Shown: positions 53,572 through 63,840, counted from the first letter of the stretch. The stretch is 64,000 nucleotides of DNA from DASUPK01 sp963774305 (GCA_963774305.1 CAVZEM010000008.1:186001-250000), one strand, 5' to 3'. The notes: generated by a model from the sequence alone, not told the origin. Made by a program: numbers and translations.

Positions 53572-54333
53572 TCAGAGCCCGGGGACGTGCCGGGCGACGA
53601 AGCCGTGCGGATAGGCGTCGTAAGGGTGCCAGCGCGGGCCCGAGCCGCGGGCGTCACCCACGGTGTCCCAGCGCAGACCGGCGATCACCGCATAGACGTG
53701 CGTGGGGCTCGCGTAGATCGTCAGCCACTGTCCGGGACCGGGTTCGCCGTAGCCCATGAACGCGCCTGACGTCAGCGGCGTCTGGAGCAGCCCGGCGCCG
53801 GCGAGCGCGTAGCTCACCGCGCCAGAGCAGTCGTAACCCTTCGACTGGAACGAACCATGACCGCCGCCCCACCGGTAGGGCTGGCCGACGATCAGGTTGG
53901 CGGCGCTGATCATCGCCCTGATCGGGTCTGGCGCTGATGGTGGGGCGAGCGCGGTCCTGTTGAGCAGGAGCGCGGAGTCGTTGCCGCCCACCGGATGGGT
54001 CGCCGTGTAGACCCGCCTCCGCTCCGCGGGAGACGGCGGCTCGAAGGAGCCATTGGTCCCGGCCGACGCGGCGGGCAGGCCCGTCTTCGGGTCGATTGGC
54101 GCGGGCGCCGGCTTGGGCTGTGTCGGGACCGCCGGGGCCGCCGGGGCCGAGGACTCCGAGGAGTTCGCCGGGTCGTACCGGGGGTCCGCAGCCCACGGCT
54201 CGGGGGCGAGCTTCGTATCCGCCAGCTTGTTCGGGGCCGCCTCGGAGCCACCCCCGCCGAGCTTCGGGCCGGCGATCAGCACGGCGACCGCCGCGACGGC
54301 GGCGAGCGCGCCCACGATCAGCAGGCTGCGCAT
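53572..54333 (-). CDS. Membrane-anchored NlpC/P60-like protein
   Basis: 253 aa from the ATG at 54333; GTG 54363 would add ten residues. An N-terminal helix (LLIVGALAAVAAVAVLIAG) is followed by a Pro/Ala-rich linker and a C-terminal NlpC/P60-type domain with Cys in GYDCSGAVSYALAGAG and a likely His in SPTHVYAVIAGLRW. The enclosing YRWGGGHG also fits. Probably an extracytoplasmic peptidoglycan endopeptidase or amidase. Divergence in the His region leaves activity uncertain. Confidence 0.82.
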   Translation of the reverse strand: MRSLLIVGALAAVAAVAVLIAGPKLGGGGSEAAPNKLADTKLAPEPWAADPRYDPANSSESSAPAAPAVPTQPKPAPAPIDPKTGLPAASAGTNGSFEPPSPAERRRVYTATHPVGGNDSALLLNRTALAPPSAPDPIRAMISAANLIVGQPYRWGGGHGSFQSKGYDCSGAVSYALAGAGLLQTPLTSGAFMGYGEPGPGQWLTIYASPTHVYAVIAGLRWDTVGDARGSGPRWHPYDAYPHGFVARHVPGL

Positions 54334-54433
54334 GCGTATGTGACGGCGAAGTCTCCAGAGCACGTCCCGGCCCTTCCAGCTGAGGGTTCCAACTCTAGGC
54401 GGGATCCGGCGCCCTCGCGCCGCTGCGCGGGCC

Positions 54434-55033
54434 TCAGGCAAGATCGATCCGGTAAAGGCGGACAACGCCGCGCTGCTTGGCTTCGACCTTCCAGCGTTCC
54501 TCCGCCGGCTCGAAGAAGGCGCCGGCCGCGGGTCGGCCGGGGTCGGCGATCCACGCCACCGGCGCGAGTCGCGGCAGCAGCTCGAGCAGCATCGCGACGC
54601 TCGGTCGCTCGTAGAGGACATCCGATGCGAGGGCAAGGTCGAACGGCCCCCTCTCCACCAGCTCGTCCGGATCGGCCCAGTCGACCGCGGCGGTCTCGAG
54701 CTGGACGCCGTTCGCCTCGGCGTTGCGCCTGACGACCGCGAGGGCGTCGATGTCGCCGTCGGTGGCGATCACATCGGCCCCACCGCGGGCGGCGGCGATG
54801 CTCGGCACGGCCAGGCCGCAGCCGAGCTCGACGACTCGCAGGCCGCTCAGCTCCTGCGTATCGAGCTCTTGCGCAAGCGCCACCCCGCTGCGCCAGAGGA
54901 CCGACCAGTACGGCGCGATCGGCGCCCACTCGACCTGATGGTCGTCGGGGATCTCCGCGGCATCCGCCGGCTGGAGCAGGCGGAGCTCGCCGCTGGGCAG
55001 CTCGATCGTGTGGGTGACGAAGTCCGAGGTCAG
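54434..55033 (-). CDS. Class I SAM-dependent methyltransferase (start uncertain)
   Basis: Motif I is VVELGCGLAVPSIAAARGG, followed by ATDGDIDAL and LALASDVLYERPS, as in the METTL16/21-like methyltransferase group. The conserved YWSVLWRSGVALAQEL lies upstream of the only nearby GTG (54883), so that GTG cannot be the true start. In frame, the sequence is open back to CTG 55033-55031, which overlaps the stop of the large kinase-cyclase gene. Either a rare CTG start or another small sequence error is needed. About 199 aa if CTG is used. Substrate unknown. Confidence 0.75.
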   Translation of the reverse strand: MTSDFVTHTIELPSGELRLLQPADAAEIPDDHQVEWAPIAPYWSVLWRSGVALAQELDTQELSGLRVVELGCGLAVPSIAAARGGADVIATDGDIDALAVVRRNAEANGVQLETAAVDWADPDELVERGPFDLALASDVLYERPSVAMLLELLPRLAPVAWIADPGRPAAGAFFEPAEERWKVEAKQRGVVRLYRIDLA

Positions 55034-58000
55034 GCTGGCGTCTCTTGTGTGGCCCAGTCGGCCCGGAAGACGCGGTGGCTGCCCGCGAGACCCTTGAGCT
55101 CCAGCTCGCGGCCGTCGTCGAAGCGCAGGCCGCCGTTCCCGTTGCCGCTCGACGCCGCGTCGCGCATCTCCTCGGAGACGAGGATCTCGCCCCCCACCGC
55201 CTGGGCCGCGATGCGGGCCGCGAGGATCACGTTCTTGCCGAAGTAGTCGCCCTCCTCCGAGATCACCTCGCCGGTGTGGAGCCCGATTCGGACGCGGAGC
55301 AGCTCACCGCTCCCGTCGCGCTCCCGCTCCGCGAAGGCGCGCTGGACGCCGATCGCGCACTCGAGCGCCTCACAGGGATCGGGGAAGGCGAGCATGAAGC
55401 CGTCGCCCTGGCTCTTCACCTCGTAGCCCTCGTGGCGGGAGATCTGCTCGCGGAAGATCGCGTTGTGCTCGCGGAGGACCTCGAGCCACCGCTCGTCGCC
55501 GAGCTTCTCGGTGAGCACGGTCGAGTCCTCGATGTCGCTGAAGAGGATCGCGACCGTCCCGTCTGGCGCCGCGTGGGCCCGCATGTCCGGGCGCTCCTCC
55601 TCGAGGGCGGAGACCATGTCGTCGATCGAGGTCGTCACGTCGATCCCGCTCAGGCCCTGCGCGTCGAGCCGGTCTCGCAGCGCCCGGTCGACGATCCAGC
55701 GCGCGCCCATCTCCCGCGCCGTGCCGAGCACGGTCGAGAGCATCTCCTGGGCGAGCTCGCGGTCCGTGGACTCGCCGCGGGCCAGGAGCATCTCGGCGAG
55801 GCCCAGGCCGCAGAGGGCCATGCCCGGCCGGTCGCCCATCCGGGTCGCGATCTCGACGGCGTTGCCCAGGTGTCGCTCCGCGTCGTCTGTGCGGCCAATC
55901 GTCTGGGCGAGCAGGCCCAGCACCCGGTCCACGGGGCCGTTGCACCCGGCGGCCCGGGCCACGACGATCACCAGGCCCTCATAGGGGAGGAGCTGCTCGT
56001 ACATGCCGGCGGCGCGGTCGGCGTCGCCGATCAGGGCGATCGCCTCCCCCATCAGGCTCATCGCCGTGAACCAGTTGGCGTCCTTGGGCAGGGCGCCGAA
56101 GTCGTCGCCCGCGAAGCGCTCCAGCTCGAGCTTCGCGAGCTCGTCGTCGCCGGAGCGGGCCGCCAGGCTGATCACCGCCGTGCGCCAGGCCGGGATGCCC
56201 GGGAAGCGCTCGGCGAGATCCCGGGCCGATGGCAGCAGCTCGGCGGCGCGGCCCTGCATGCTGCGGATCTGGGTCATCTGGATGCCGTAGTACTGCTGAG
56301 CGAGCGCCTGCTCGGCGCGGTCGCCCTCCCGGCGCGCCTGCTCGGCCAGCCGCTCGGCCTCCTCGATCTTGCCGTCGAGCAGCACCCGCATTCCGCGCAG
56401 GGCGTAGGTGTGCCAGGTGTGCTCGGGCATGCGGAGCTCCTCGGCGAGCCGCGCGTAGGCCGTCAGCTCCCGGTCGACCGCGGCGACGTCGCCGAGCTCC
56501 AGGTAGCTCCACAGCCTGTAGGCGTGGCCGCGGAGGACCGCCTCGCGGTCGCCGGTGGCCGCGCCCAGCTCGAGTATCTCCTCGGCGATCGCCAGCCTCT
56601 CGCGCGCCGCGTTCGGGCCCGTCGGGATGAAGATCTTGCGCTGCAGCGCGGCGGCGAGCGATGCCGGTGCCTCGACCTCGCGGGCGATCTCGATCGCCTC
56701 GTTGACCAGCTCGGTCGATTCGGTGAGGTCGTTGTCGACCCAGTAGATCTCCGCCGACTTGGCGCTGAGCAACGCCGCGCGCCGCGCGGTCCGCTCAGGG
56801 CCGATCCGCTCCAGCGCCTCGTCGAGCAGGACCAGGAGCTTCTCGTCCAGCCGGCCGGCATCGCTCATCATCGCGATCCCGATCGCGGCCCCAACCAGGC
56901 TGTCGGTGTCGTCGAGGCGCCGAGCCGATACGGCCGCGCGCTCGAAGGCCTCGCGCGCGTCCGTGACGCGGGCGGACTTGGCCTCCGCACCGCCGAGCGA
57001 GAGGAGCAGGCTGCAACGCAGCGCCTCGTCGGGCTCGTCCATCAGCTCGAGCACCTCGAGGGCTCGCCCGTAGACGTCGACGGCATCCTCGTAGGCGAGC
57101 TGCTCCATGTCCTGCTCGCCGGCCCGCTGCGCGTAGTCGATGGCCTTCGCCAGATCACCGCGCGGAGCCGCCTCCAAAAAGTGGTGCGCGAGCTCGCCGA
57201 GCCGCTCGTCGACGTTGCCGCCGCAGGTCTCCTCGATCGCCAGACCGGCCCGCTCGTGCAGAGCGGAGCGCTTCGGCGGGCTGAGTTCCTCGTAGAGCGT
57301 GTCGCGCACGAGGGCGTGGGCGAAGGAGTAGTGCCCGTCGCCGAGGTCGGTGACCAGCCGCTCGGCGGTCGCCTCCTCGGCCGCCTTCATCAGCTGGTCG
57401 GGCTGCTGCTGCGCGACGCGCCAGACGAGCTCCCTGTCGAAGTCGCGGCCGATCACGGCCCCGACTCGCAGCGCCTCGTTGGTCTCCTCGCTGAGGCGAT
57501 CGAGGCGGCGCCCCACGACCTCGCGGACCCCCTGTGGGATCTGGAGCTCCGCGGCGCTGCCCCCGGCGGCCAGCTTGCCCTCGCTGGCGAGCAGCCTGAC
57601 GACCTCGCCGACGAAGAACGGGTTGCCGTCCGTCTGCTCCTCGACCGCCTCGGCCAGGCCGGGCGGGGACGGTGTGCCGGCGGTCATCTCGATGTAGCGC
57701 TCGACGGCCGCGACCGACAGGCCTCGCAGCGGAATGCGGCCGCTCCCCTCGATCCCGGACATCTCTCCCAGCATCCGAGCGAGCGGATGGTGGCGGCCGA
57801 GCTCGACGTCGCGGTAGGTGCCGAGGATCAGGAGCCCGCTCGAGGCGAGCTCCCGCGCGGCGAAGCGGAGCAACAGCAGCGAGGGCTCGTCGGCCCAGTG
57901 CAGGTCGTCGAGCACGATCACAATGGGCCGGTCTCGAGCGGCCGCCAGCAGCAGGCTGGTGACGGAGTCGAAGAGCCGGAAGCGCGCCTCCTCGCTGTCG

Positions 58001-59349
58001 GTGCCCGTAGCGGGCTCGATGTCGAGCTTCTCGGCGACCTCGGGAATCAGCTGGGCGACCTCGGCCGCGCCGGCGCCGAGCTGCCAGGCGAGGGCGACGG
58101 GGTCGGCGTCGCGGGCGTAGGAGCGGATCGCCTGGACCCAGGGCCAGTAGGCGGGCGCGCCCTCGTCCTCGCGGCAGCGACCCCAATAGACGCGGGCACC
58201 GCTCACTCTGGCGTAGGTGGCGAGCTCCTCCGAAGCGCGTGTCTTGCCGATCCCCGGCTCGCCGACCAGGAGCTGCAGGGAACCTCGCCCGGCGAGCGCT
58301 GAGTCGACGGCCTCGCGCAGCTGCTCGAGCTCCCGCTCGCGCCCGACGAAGACACCGCCGGCGAGGCTCTCGAGCGGATTCGCGGGTCGCTCCTCGGGAG
58401 CCTCCGCGGGCTGCTCCTCGAGCGCGGAGAGCATCAGCTCCCGCGCCTCCTTCGCGTTGGCCGGCCGGTCGTCGGGTTGCTTGGCGAGCAATCTCAGAAC
58501 GATGCGGTCGAGCGCCTCCGGGACGTCGGGGTTATGGCGCGAGGGCGGGACCGGGTCGGCGTGCAGGTGCTGGGAGATGATCGAGACCGCGTCGTCGCCT
58601 GGGAACGGCGGCTGCCCGCTGAGCATCTCGTAGCACAGCGCCCCGAGCGAGTAGAGGTCGCTCTTCGGGCCGGCCGCGTCACCGAGCGCCTGCTCGGGCG
58701 GCAGGTAGGCCACGGTGCCGACCAGCGTGCCCCCGCTGACGCGGGCGCGCGCCTCCGTGGTCGCCAGGCCGAAGTCTCCGAGCCTGGCGCGGCCGTCGTC
58801 ATCGATCCAGACGTTGGCGGGCTTCAGGTCGCGATGGACGATGCCGCGGCTGTGCGCGTGCTCGAGCGCCCGGGTGACATCCGCGGCGATCTCGACCGTG
58901 CGCTCCACCTCGAGCCGCCCGCCGGCCGCGGCGAGCAGGCCCTCGACGTCGCCGCCCGGCATGTAGCGGCTGACGATGAACGGGTTGCCGTCGTCCTCGC
59001 CGGTGTCCAGGACCGGGACGACCTGCGGATGGTCGCCGAGCTTCCGCATCGCCTCGGCCTCGCGCCGCGCGCGGGCCTGGATCGAGGCGCCGACGCCCTC
59101 CGTGTCGAAGAGCGCGACCGCGACCTCCGTGCCGGTCGCCGTGTCGTCCGAGAGGTAGACGCGCTTGCGCCCGCCCTGCCCCAGGAAGCGCCGCACCCGG
59201 TAGCGGCCCGCGATCTCGCTCGGGACGTCGGCGGGCAGCGCTTCCGGCCGAGGCTCGGCGACCGCCGGCTCGGCACTCAGCTCACTGCCGCAGGAGTCGC
59301 AGAAGCGCGCACCCTCACGGTTCTCGTTCCCACAGGACGGACACCGCAT
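55030..59349 (-). CDS. Zinc ribbon - Ser/Thr kinase - AAA/STAND ATPase - TPR - class III nucleotidyl cyclase fusion
   Basis: 1439 aa in one frame. Residues 3-20 form a zinc ribbon (CPSC...CDSC). A Hanks-type kinase domain follows (about 45-310): glycine loop GQGGRKRVY, HRDLKPANVW near 175 and GDFGLAT near 191. The usual Lys of the VAxK motif is absent (VAVALFDTEG). Then an AAA/STAND ATPase: Walker A VGEPGIGKT near 366 and Walker B VIVLDDLHWAD near 482, with long TPR-like helices from about 690 to 1230. A class III cyclase domain ends the protein (about 1250-1425), with metal Asp in FSDIEDST and QGDGFMLAF. The transition-state Asn is Ile in GKNVILAARIA. A large signalling hub; input unknown. 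Confidence 0.92.
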   Translation of the reverse strand: MRCPSCGNENREGARFCDSCGSELSAEPAVAEPRPEALPADVPSEIAGRYRVRRFLGQGGRKRVYLSDDTATGTEVAVALFDTEGVGASIQARARREAEAMRKLGDHPQVVPVLDTGEDDGNPFIVSRYMPGGDVEGLLAAAGGRLEVERTVEIAADVTRALEHAHSRGIVHRDLKPANVWIDDDGRARLGDFGLATTEARARVSGGTLVGTVAYLPPEQALGDAAGPKSDLYSLGALCYEMLSGQPPFPGDDAVSIISQHLHADPVPPSRHNPDVPEALDRIVLRLLAKQPDDRPANAKEARELMLSALEEQPAEAPEERPANPLESLAGGVFVGRERELEQLREAVDSALAGRGSLQLLVGEPGIGKTRASEELATYARVSGARVYWGRCREDEGAPAYWPWVQAIRSYARDADPVALAWQLGAGAAEVAQLIPEVAEKLDIEPATGTDSEEARFRLFDSVTSLLLAAARDRPIVIVLDDLHWADEPSLLLLRFAARELASSGLLILGTYRDVELGRHHPLARMLGEMSGIEGSGRIPLRGLSVAAVERYIEMTAGTPSPPGLAEAVEEQTDGNPFFVGEVVRLLASEGKLAAGGSAAELQIPQGVREVVGRRLDRLSEETNEALRVGAVIGRDFDRELVWRVAQQQPDQLMKAAEEATAERLVTDLGDGHYSFAHALVRDTLYEELSPPKRSALHERAGLAIEETCGGNVDERLGELAHHFLEAAPRGDLAKAIDYAQRAGEQDMEQLAYEDAVDVYGRALEVLELMDEPDEALRCSLLLSLGGAEAKSARVTDAREAFERAAVSARRLDDTDSLVGAAIGIAMMSDAGRLDEKLLVLLDEALERIGPERTARRAALLSAKSAEIYWVDNDLTESTELVNEAIEIAREVEAPASLAAALQRKIFIPTGPNAARERLAIAEEILELGAATGDREAVLRGHAYRLWSYLELGDVAAVDRELTAYARLAEELRMPEHTWHTYALRGMRVLLDGKIEEAERLAEQARREGDRAEQALAQQYYGIQMTQIRSMQGRAAELLPSARDLAERFPGIPAWRTAVISLAARSGDDELAKLELERFAGDDFGALPKDANWFTAMSLMGEAIALIGDADRAAGMYEQLLPYEGLVIVVARAAGCNGPVDRVLGLLAQTIGRTDDAERHLGNAVEIATRMGDRPGMALCGLGLAEMLLARGESTDRELAQEMLSTVLGTAREMGARWIVDRALRDRLDAQGLSGIDVTTSIDDMVSALEEERPDMRAHAAPDGTVAILFSDIEDSTVLTEKLGDERWLEVLREHNAIFREQISRHEGYEVKSQGDGFMLAFPDPCEALECAIGVQRAFAERERDGSGELLRVRIGLHTGEVISEEGDYFGKNVILAARIAAQAVGGEILVSEEMRDAASSGNGNGGLRFDDGRELELKGLAGSHRVFRADWATQETPA

Positions 59350-59409
59350 GGCAACCGATTATCTCAGCCGCCGGGCGGCGGCTGAATCTCGGAATGTCCC
59401 TAGACGCCC

Positions 59410-60941
59410 CTAGCCGTTGAGCCGGGCGAACATCTTGCGCTGCGCCTTGTAGAGGCCCGGGAACTCTGCGTAGAGGCGGTCGTACGCTATCTCTCGTGGC
59501 GGGATCCGGGCGGAAGATGCGGTCGACCGGCACCAGCTCGCGAACCTCGTCGCGCTGGATCGCGCCGAGTCCGAGGGCGGCGAAGAGCGCGGCGCCCCGG
59601 AGGTTGGCGTGCATCGGGTCGGCGACACGCTCGATCGTCCGGTCCATGACGTCGGCGTGGATCTGGCACCAGAGGTCGGGGATCGCGCCGCCGCCGAAGA
59701 TCCGGATCGGGTCGAGTCGCTGCTTGGCGAAGCCCTCGACCGCCTCGTTGAGCCAGCGGCTGTTGTAGGCGACGCCCTCGAGCACCGACCGGATCAGGTC
59801 CGCGTTGCCCGTCTGGACCGAGAGGTTGTGCCAGCCGCCGCGCGCGTTGCGGTCGTCGACCGGTGAGCGCTCGCCCGCGAGCCAAGGCGTGAACAGGACT
59901 CCCCCGCTTCCAGGAGGGGCGGTTGCCGCCAGCTCGATCAGCCGCTCGAACTCGCCCGGCTCCCCCAGGGTGAAGCTGTCACGCAGCCAGCGCAGGCAGA
60001 GCCCCGCCGCCTCGTGGTTGTTCGCGACCAGGTAGCTACTCGAGTCGAGCCCCGGCACGGTCGCGATCGAATGCAGTGCGTCGGTCTTCTTGCGCGGGAA
60101 GGGCAGCGAGATCCAGGAGGTGGTGCTGATCGTCATGTGGGGCTGCCCCTCGCCGATTGCGCCGCAGCCGAGCGCCGCCGAGTGCAGGTCGGGAGTCCCG
60201 GTGACGACCTGAGCGCCTGGATTGATCCCGAGCTCGGAGGCGACCTCCGGGCGCACCGCCCCGATCAGCGAGCCAGTCTCGACGAGTGGCGGCAGCTTCG
60301 CCGGCATCGAGCCCCAGCCTCCGGACCAGGGCGGCGTCGTACTCGAGCCGGTCGAGGCGCCGGTTGTCGGTCAGCCAGGCGCCGCTCATCGAGGCGTGGC
60401 TGGCCGCCGGCCGCCCGGTGAAACGCATGGTCAGGTAGTCGACCGGCTCCAGGTACCAGCGGGCGGCCGAGGCGATCTCGGGCTCGTCCCGCTCCAGATG
60501 CAGCATGTGGCTGACCGGGTCGCCTCCGAAGGGCGACGGGACGCCGCCGGTGTGCCGGATCCAGGTCGCCAGGGCGCGCGGCGAGTAGCCCATCAGAGGG
60601 CCGCCGATCGCCTCGCGGGTGCGGCCGGCGCCGCGAGTGTCGAGCCACATCAGGCACGGGCCGACCGGCTCACCGGCGTCGTCCACAGGGATCGTGCTGG
60701 CCCACTGACCGGTGCAGGAGACAGCGGTCACCCGGTCGGCCGGGATGCCCTCGAGCACCGACCGCGCCAGCTCCCGAACCACGTCCCACCAGACCGAGGC
60801 ATCCTGGACGGCTCCGCCGCCCGGCAACCGCGCGGTCTCGTAATCGCGCTGCGCAACGGCGGCGATTTCACCGGTCAACGAGACGGCCCCGACCTTGAGC
60901 GCCCCGCTGCCCAGGTCTACCGCCAGGGCGTAGTCGCTCAC
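59410..60941 (-). CDS. FGGY-family carbohydrate kinase, xylulokinase-like (two frameshifts)
   Basis: Phosphorylates a sugar or polyol with ATP. The N-terminal part from ATG 60941 reads LAVDLGSGALKVGAV, VTAVSCTGQWAST and CLMWLDTRGAGR. Near 60305 the frame must shift (RRLGLD, then PAKLPPLVETGSLIG), and near 59490 again (FRPDPATR, then YDRLYAEFPGLYKAQRKMF) to reach the TAG at 59410. The corrected length of about 510 aa is normal for xylulokinases. The C-terminal ATPase motifs FGGGAIPDLWCQIHADV and GAALFAALGLGAI are intact. Its ATG overlaps the stop of the PLP enzyme (ATGA). Confidence 0.85.
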
Positions 60942-62339
60942 GCGGAGGGCACGCTCTGCTGCGAGTCCATCAGCTGCGCCATCACGCCGCGGATCATCTC
61001 CTCGGCGTCCGTGCTGAGGCCGCCCGGCACGCCGCCGTAGACGGCGCTCGACTCCGCGGGCTCGTCGCCGCGCTCCCGCGCAAAGGCGACCGCCGCGTCC
61101 AGATCCTCGGCGAAGGTCTCCACGACGCCCGGCTTGGTCTGCGGCCGGGTCACCGCCATGTGCAAGGCGTTCGGGTACTGGAGCCCGTTGAAGCGCCAGC
61201 CTCGCCTCTTCATCTCATCGTTGACGTGGTAGATGTCGAACTCGTCGGAGGTGAAGGCGAAGAGGAAGGTCGGCTCGCCCAGCATCCGCAGCTCCGGATG
61301 CGAGCGGACCGCCTCCTGCATCGCGGCCGAGGTCTCGAAGATCCGCTTCGCGTAGGTCGCGGTAGCCCTCCCGGCCGATCGAGACCAGCGACGCCCAGGT
61401 CGCGGCCAACAGCCCGTCTGAGCGCGAGCCCTCCATCCCCGGCGAGAAGTACTTGCCCCCGCTCCAATCCGGCATGAAGAAGTAGCAGTGGTTGCGCAGC
61501 TCCCGGTCGCGGAACAGCAGCGTCGAGGTGCCCTTCAGGCCGTAGCCGTACTTGTGGGTGTCGGCGGAGATGCTGGTCACGCCGGGGACGCGGAAGTCGA
61601 AGGGCGGAATCGGATAGCCGAGCTCCTCGCCGAACGGCAGCAGGTAGCCGCCCAGGCAACCGTCGACGTGCAGGCCGCAACCGCGCTCCAGTGCCAGCTC
61701 CCCGAGCTCGGCGATCGGATCGATCGTGCCGTAGCCGTAGTTGCCCGCGGAGCCGACGATGGCGACCGTGTTCTCGTCGATCAGCTCCGCGACGGTTTCG
61801 GGCCGCACCAGCGTGGTCTCGGGATCGATCTCCGCGCGCCGCATCTCGACGCCGAACAGGTGGCACGCCTTGTCGAAGGCGGGGTGCCCGGTCTCGGGCT
61901 TGACCAGGTTCGGCCGCTCGACGTCCCGGGCCTCGCGCCCCTCCTCGCGATAGGCGAGGACCGCCTGGGCGATGCTGGCGCTGCCGCCCGAGGTGACCAT
62001 CCCGGCCGGATCGGAGCCATTCAGCGCCCCGGCGTGCATCAGATCGAGGGCCATCGCGATGATCTCGCCCTCGAAGCGCGTCGCGCTCGGGCACATGTCG
62101 CGCTGCAACGCGTTCTGGTGGGCGAAGAGGCCGAAGGCTTCCTTCAGGAATCCGTAGTGATCGCGGTCCCCGCAGTACATGGTCCCGGAGCACTTGCCGT
62201 CCTCCCAGACCGCGTCCTCCTCGCTCGCCATTTCACGCAGCTCCCCCAGGATCTCCTCGCGCGAGCGGCCGTCCTCGGGAATCTCGCGGCTGACGCCGTA
62301 GCGCTCCGCGTAGGGATAGAAGTCGAAGAGGTCGCTCAT
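60938..62339 (-). CDS. PLP-dependent decarboxylase/lyase, sphingosine-phosphate-lyase-like (frameshift near 61358)
   Basis: Group II PLP enzyme. DMCPSATRFEGEIIAMALDL and TSGGSASIAQAVLAY belong to the N-terminal region. The PLP Lys lies in SADTHKYGYGLKGTS (about residue 264), a form very close to sphingosine-1-phosphate lyase (DTHKYG.APKG), whereas glutamate decarboxylases differ. After SIGREGYR the frame shifts by one base near 61358 to give TYAKRIFETSAAMQEAV and run to the stop at 60938. Corrected length about 466 aa. Translationally coupled to the FGGY kinase, suggesting that one enzyme's product is the other's substrate or that both belong to one breakdown route. Confidence 0.85.
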
Positions 62340-62462
62340 GCTTGTGGCTCCTTGGGTCCGTGCCCGGTCATTGCGTGCAACCTACGTGGTTACCCCTGAT
62401 GTAAACGGCCAGGGCGGCTCTAGCCTCGAATCACCCTAGTCAGCTGCCCGCAAGGGAAGAGG

Positions 62463-63827
62463 ATGAAGGAAGACGAGCGGTTCAAAGTCGTGATCGCCGG
62501 CGGGGGCGTCGCGGCCGTGGAGGCCGCCCTGGCGCTCTACGAGGCGGCGCACCGGCGCATCGATCTCGAGTTGATCGCGCCGAACGACGAGCTCATTCTC
62601 CCCGCTCTGGCGGTCGCGGAGCCCTTCGGGAAAGCACCGCCCGCCGCGCTTGCGCTTGCCGACGTATGCCGGGACGTTGGCGCGTCGCATCGCCGGGATG
62701 TACTCCGCGGTGTCGACGCCGAGGCACGGACCGTCCGCACTGGGTCGGGCGACGACGTTCCCTTCGACGCGCTGCTGCTCGCGATCGGCGCGTCCACCGA
62801 GCCCGCCCTCGCGGGAGCGCTCACCTACCGCGGCATGCGCGACAACGCGGAGATCCGGGAGCTGCTCGACAAGGCGGAGCACGGCGAATTCGACCGAATC
62901 GTGTTCGCGGTTCCAACGTCGATCCAGTGGCCCTTTCCGATCTACGAGCTGGCGTTGCTCACCGCCAGCGAGCTTCAGAAGCAGGGAACCGACACGGAAC
63001 TGACCCTCGCGACCCACGAGAGCTCACCGCTTTCCCTGTTCGGCAGGCGTGCGAGCGAGGCGGTGCGCGACCTGCTCGACAAGACGGGAGTGGAGTTGGT
63101 CACCGGCGCCCATGCCGCGGGCGTTCAGGCCGGCGGTCTCGTTCTGCACGACGGACGCGTCCTCCCCGCAAGCCGGGTGATTGCGTCGCCCCGCCTGACT
63201 GTTGCGCCGATCGAAGGGATTCCGCAGGGCACGGACGGCTTCATCGGCACCGACTCGGCCATGCGGGTCGAGGGGACGCCGCGTGTTTACGCCGCGGGGG
63301 ACTCGACCTGGTTCCCGATCAAGCAGGGAGGTGTGGCCGCTCAGCAGGCCGACACGGCCGCCACGGCCATCGCGTCCCTGGTCGATGCGGACATCGATGT
63401 GGAGGGATTCAAGCCCATCCTGCGGGGCGTCCTCTTCACCGGCGGCCCGCCGCGCTACCTGCGCACCGAAGTCGGCCGGCGCGCCGCCGCCTCGACCGAC
63501 AGCGTCACGCCGCTCTGGTGGCCGCCCGCCAAGGTCGCCGGGAAGCATCTGGCGCCCTACCTGGCCAAGCGCGGCCTCGGGATGTCGTTGCAGGATCTCG
63601 AGCCCCTCCACGGGGAGGATCGGGAGGCGGACGAGGAGGATCAGCGCGAGGCGCTCGACCTGGCTCTTGCGGCAGCCGACGCGGATGCCCGAGCGGGCGA
63701 CTACCGGGCTGCCGTTCGCTGGCTCGACGTGGCCCAGGAGCTGAACCTTGCACTCCCCGGTGAATACGCCGACAAGCGGCGCGCGTGGGAGGCCTCCGCC
63801 GGCGGGACTGAAGTTGAGCCGCCGTAG
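62463..63827 (+). CDS. NDH-2/SQR-like FAD-dependent oxidoreductase (paralogue of 29130)
   Basis: 454 aa. VVIAGGGVAAVEAALALYEA (FAD Rossmann motif), LILPALAVAEPFG and VYAAGDSTWFPIKQGGVAA (second flavin motif). The arrangement and the PIKQGG and LRG.L.TG motifs match the flavoprotein at 29130, though the C-terminus is longer: an acidic helical tail at about 380-454 with RAGDYRAAVRWLDVAQELNL. There is no Cys pair for sulfide oxidation. Electron acceptor unknown. It is divergent from the PLP enzyme gene with 123 bp between. Confidence 0.87.
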   Translation: MKEDERFKVVIAGGGVAAVEAALALYEAAHRRIDLELIAPNDELILPALAVAEPFGKAPPAALALADVCRDVGASHRRDVLRGVDAEARTVRTGSGDDVPFDALLLAIGASTEPALAGALTYRGMRDNAEIRELLDKAEHGEFDRIVFAVPTSIQWPFPIYELALLTASELQKQGTDTELTLATHESSPLSLFGRRASEAVRDLLDKTGVELVTGAHAAGVQAGGLVLHDGRVLPASRVIASPRLTVAPIEGIPQGTDGFIGTDSAMRVEGTPRVYAAGDSTWFPIKQGGVAAQQADTAATAIASLVDADIDVEGFKPILRGVLFTGGPPRYLRTEVGRRAAASTDSVTPLWWPPAKVAGKHLAPYLAKRGLGMSLQDLEPLHGEDREADEEDQREALDLALAAADADARAGDYRAAVRWLDVAQELNLALPGEYADKRRAWEASAGGTEVEPP

Positions 63828-63840
63828 CCGCAGGTCGCCG

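Noticed and set aside
50301..53759. 1152-aa open frame on the plus strand
   Set aside because: It is antisense to the GT-C-like membrane protein; its Arg/Gly/Asp/His-rich composition and lack of any domain are typical of shadows in GC-rich DNA.
55045..58302. 1085-aa open frame on the plus strand
   Set aside because: Antisense to the kinase-ATPase-cyclase fusion, which has clear motifs throughout; the opposite frame has none.
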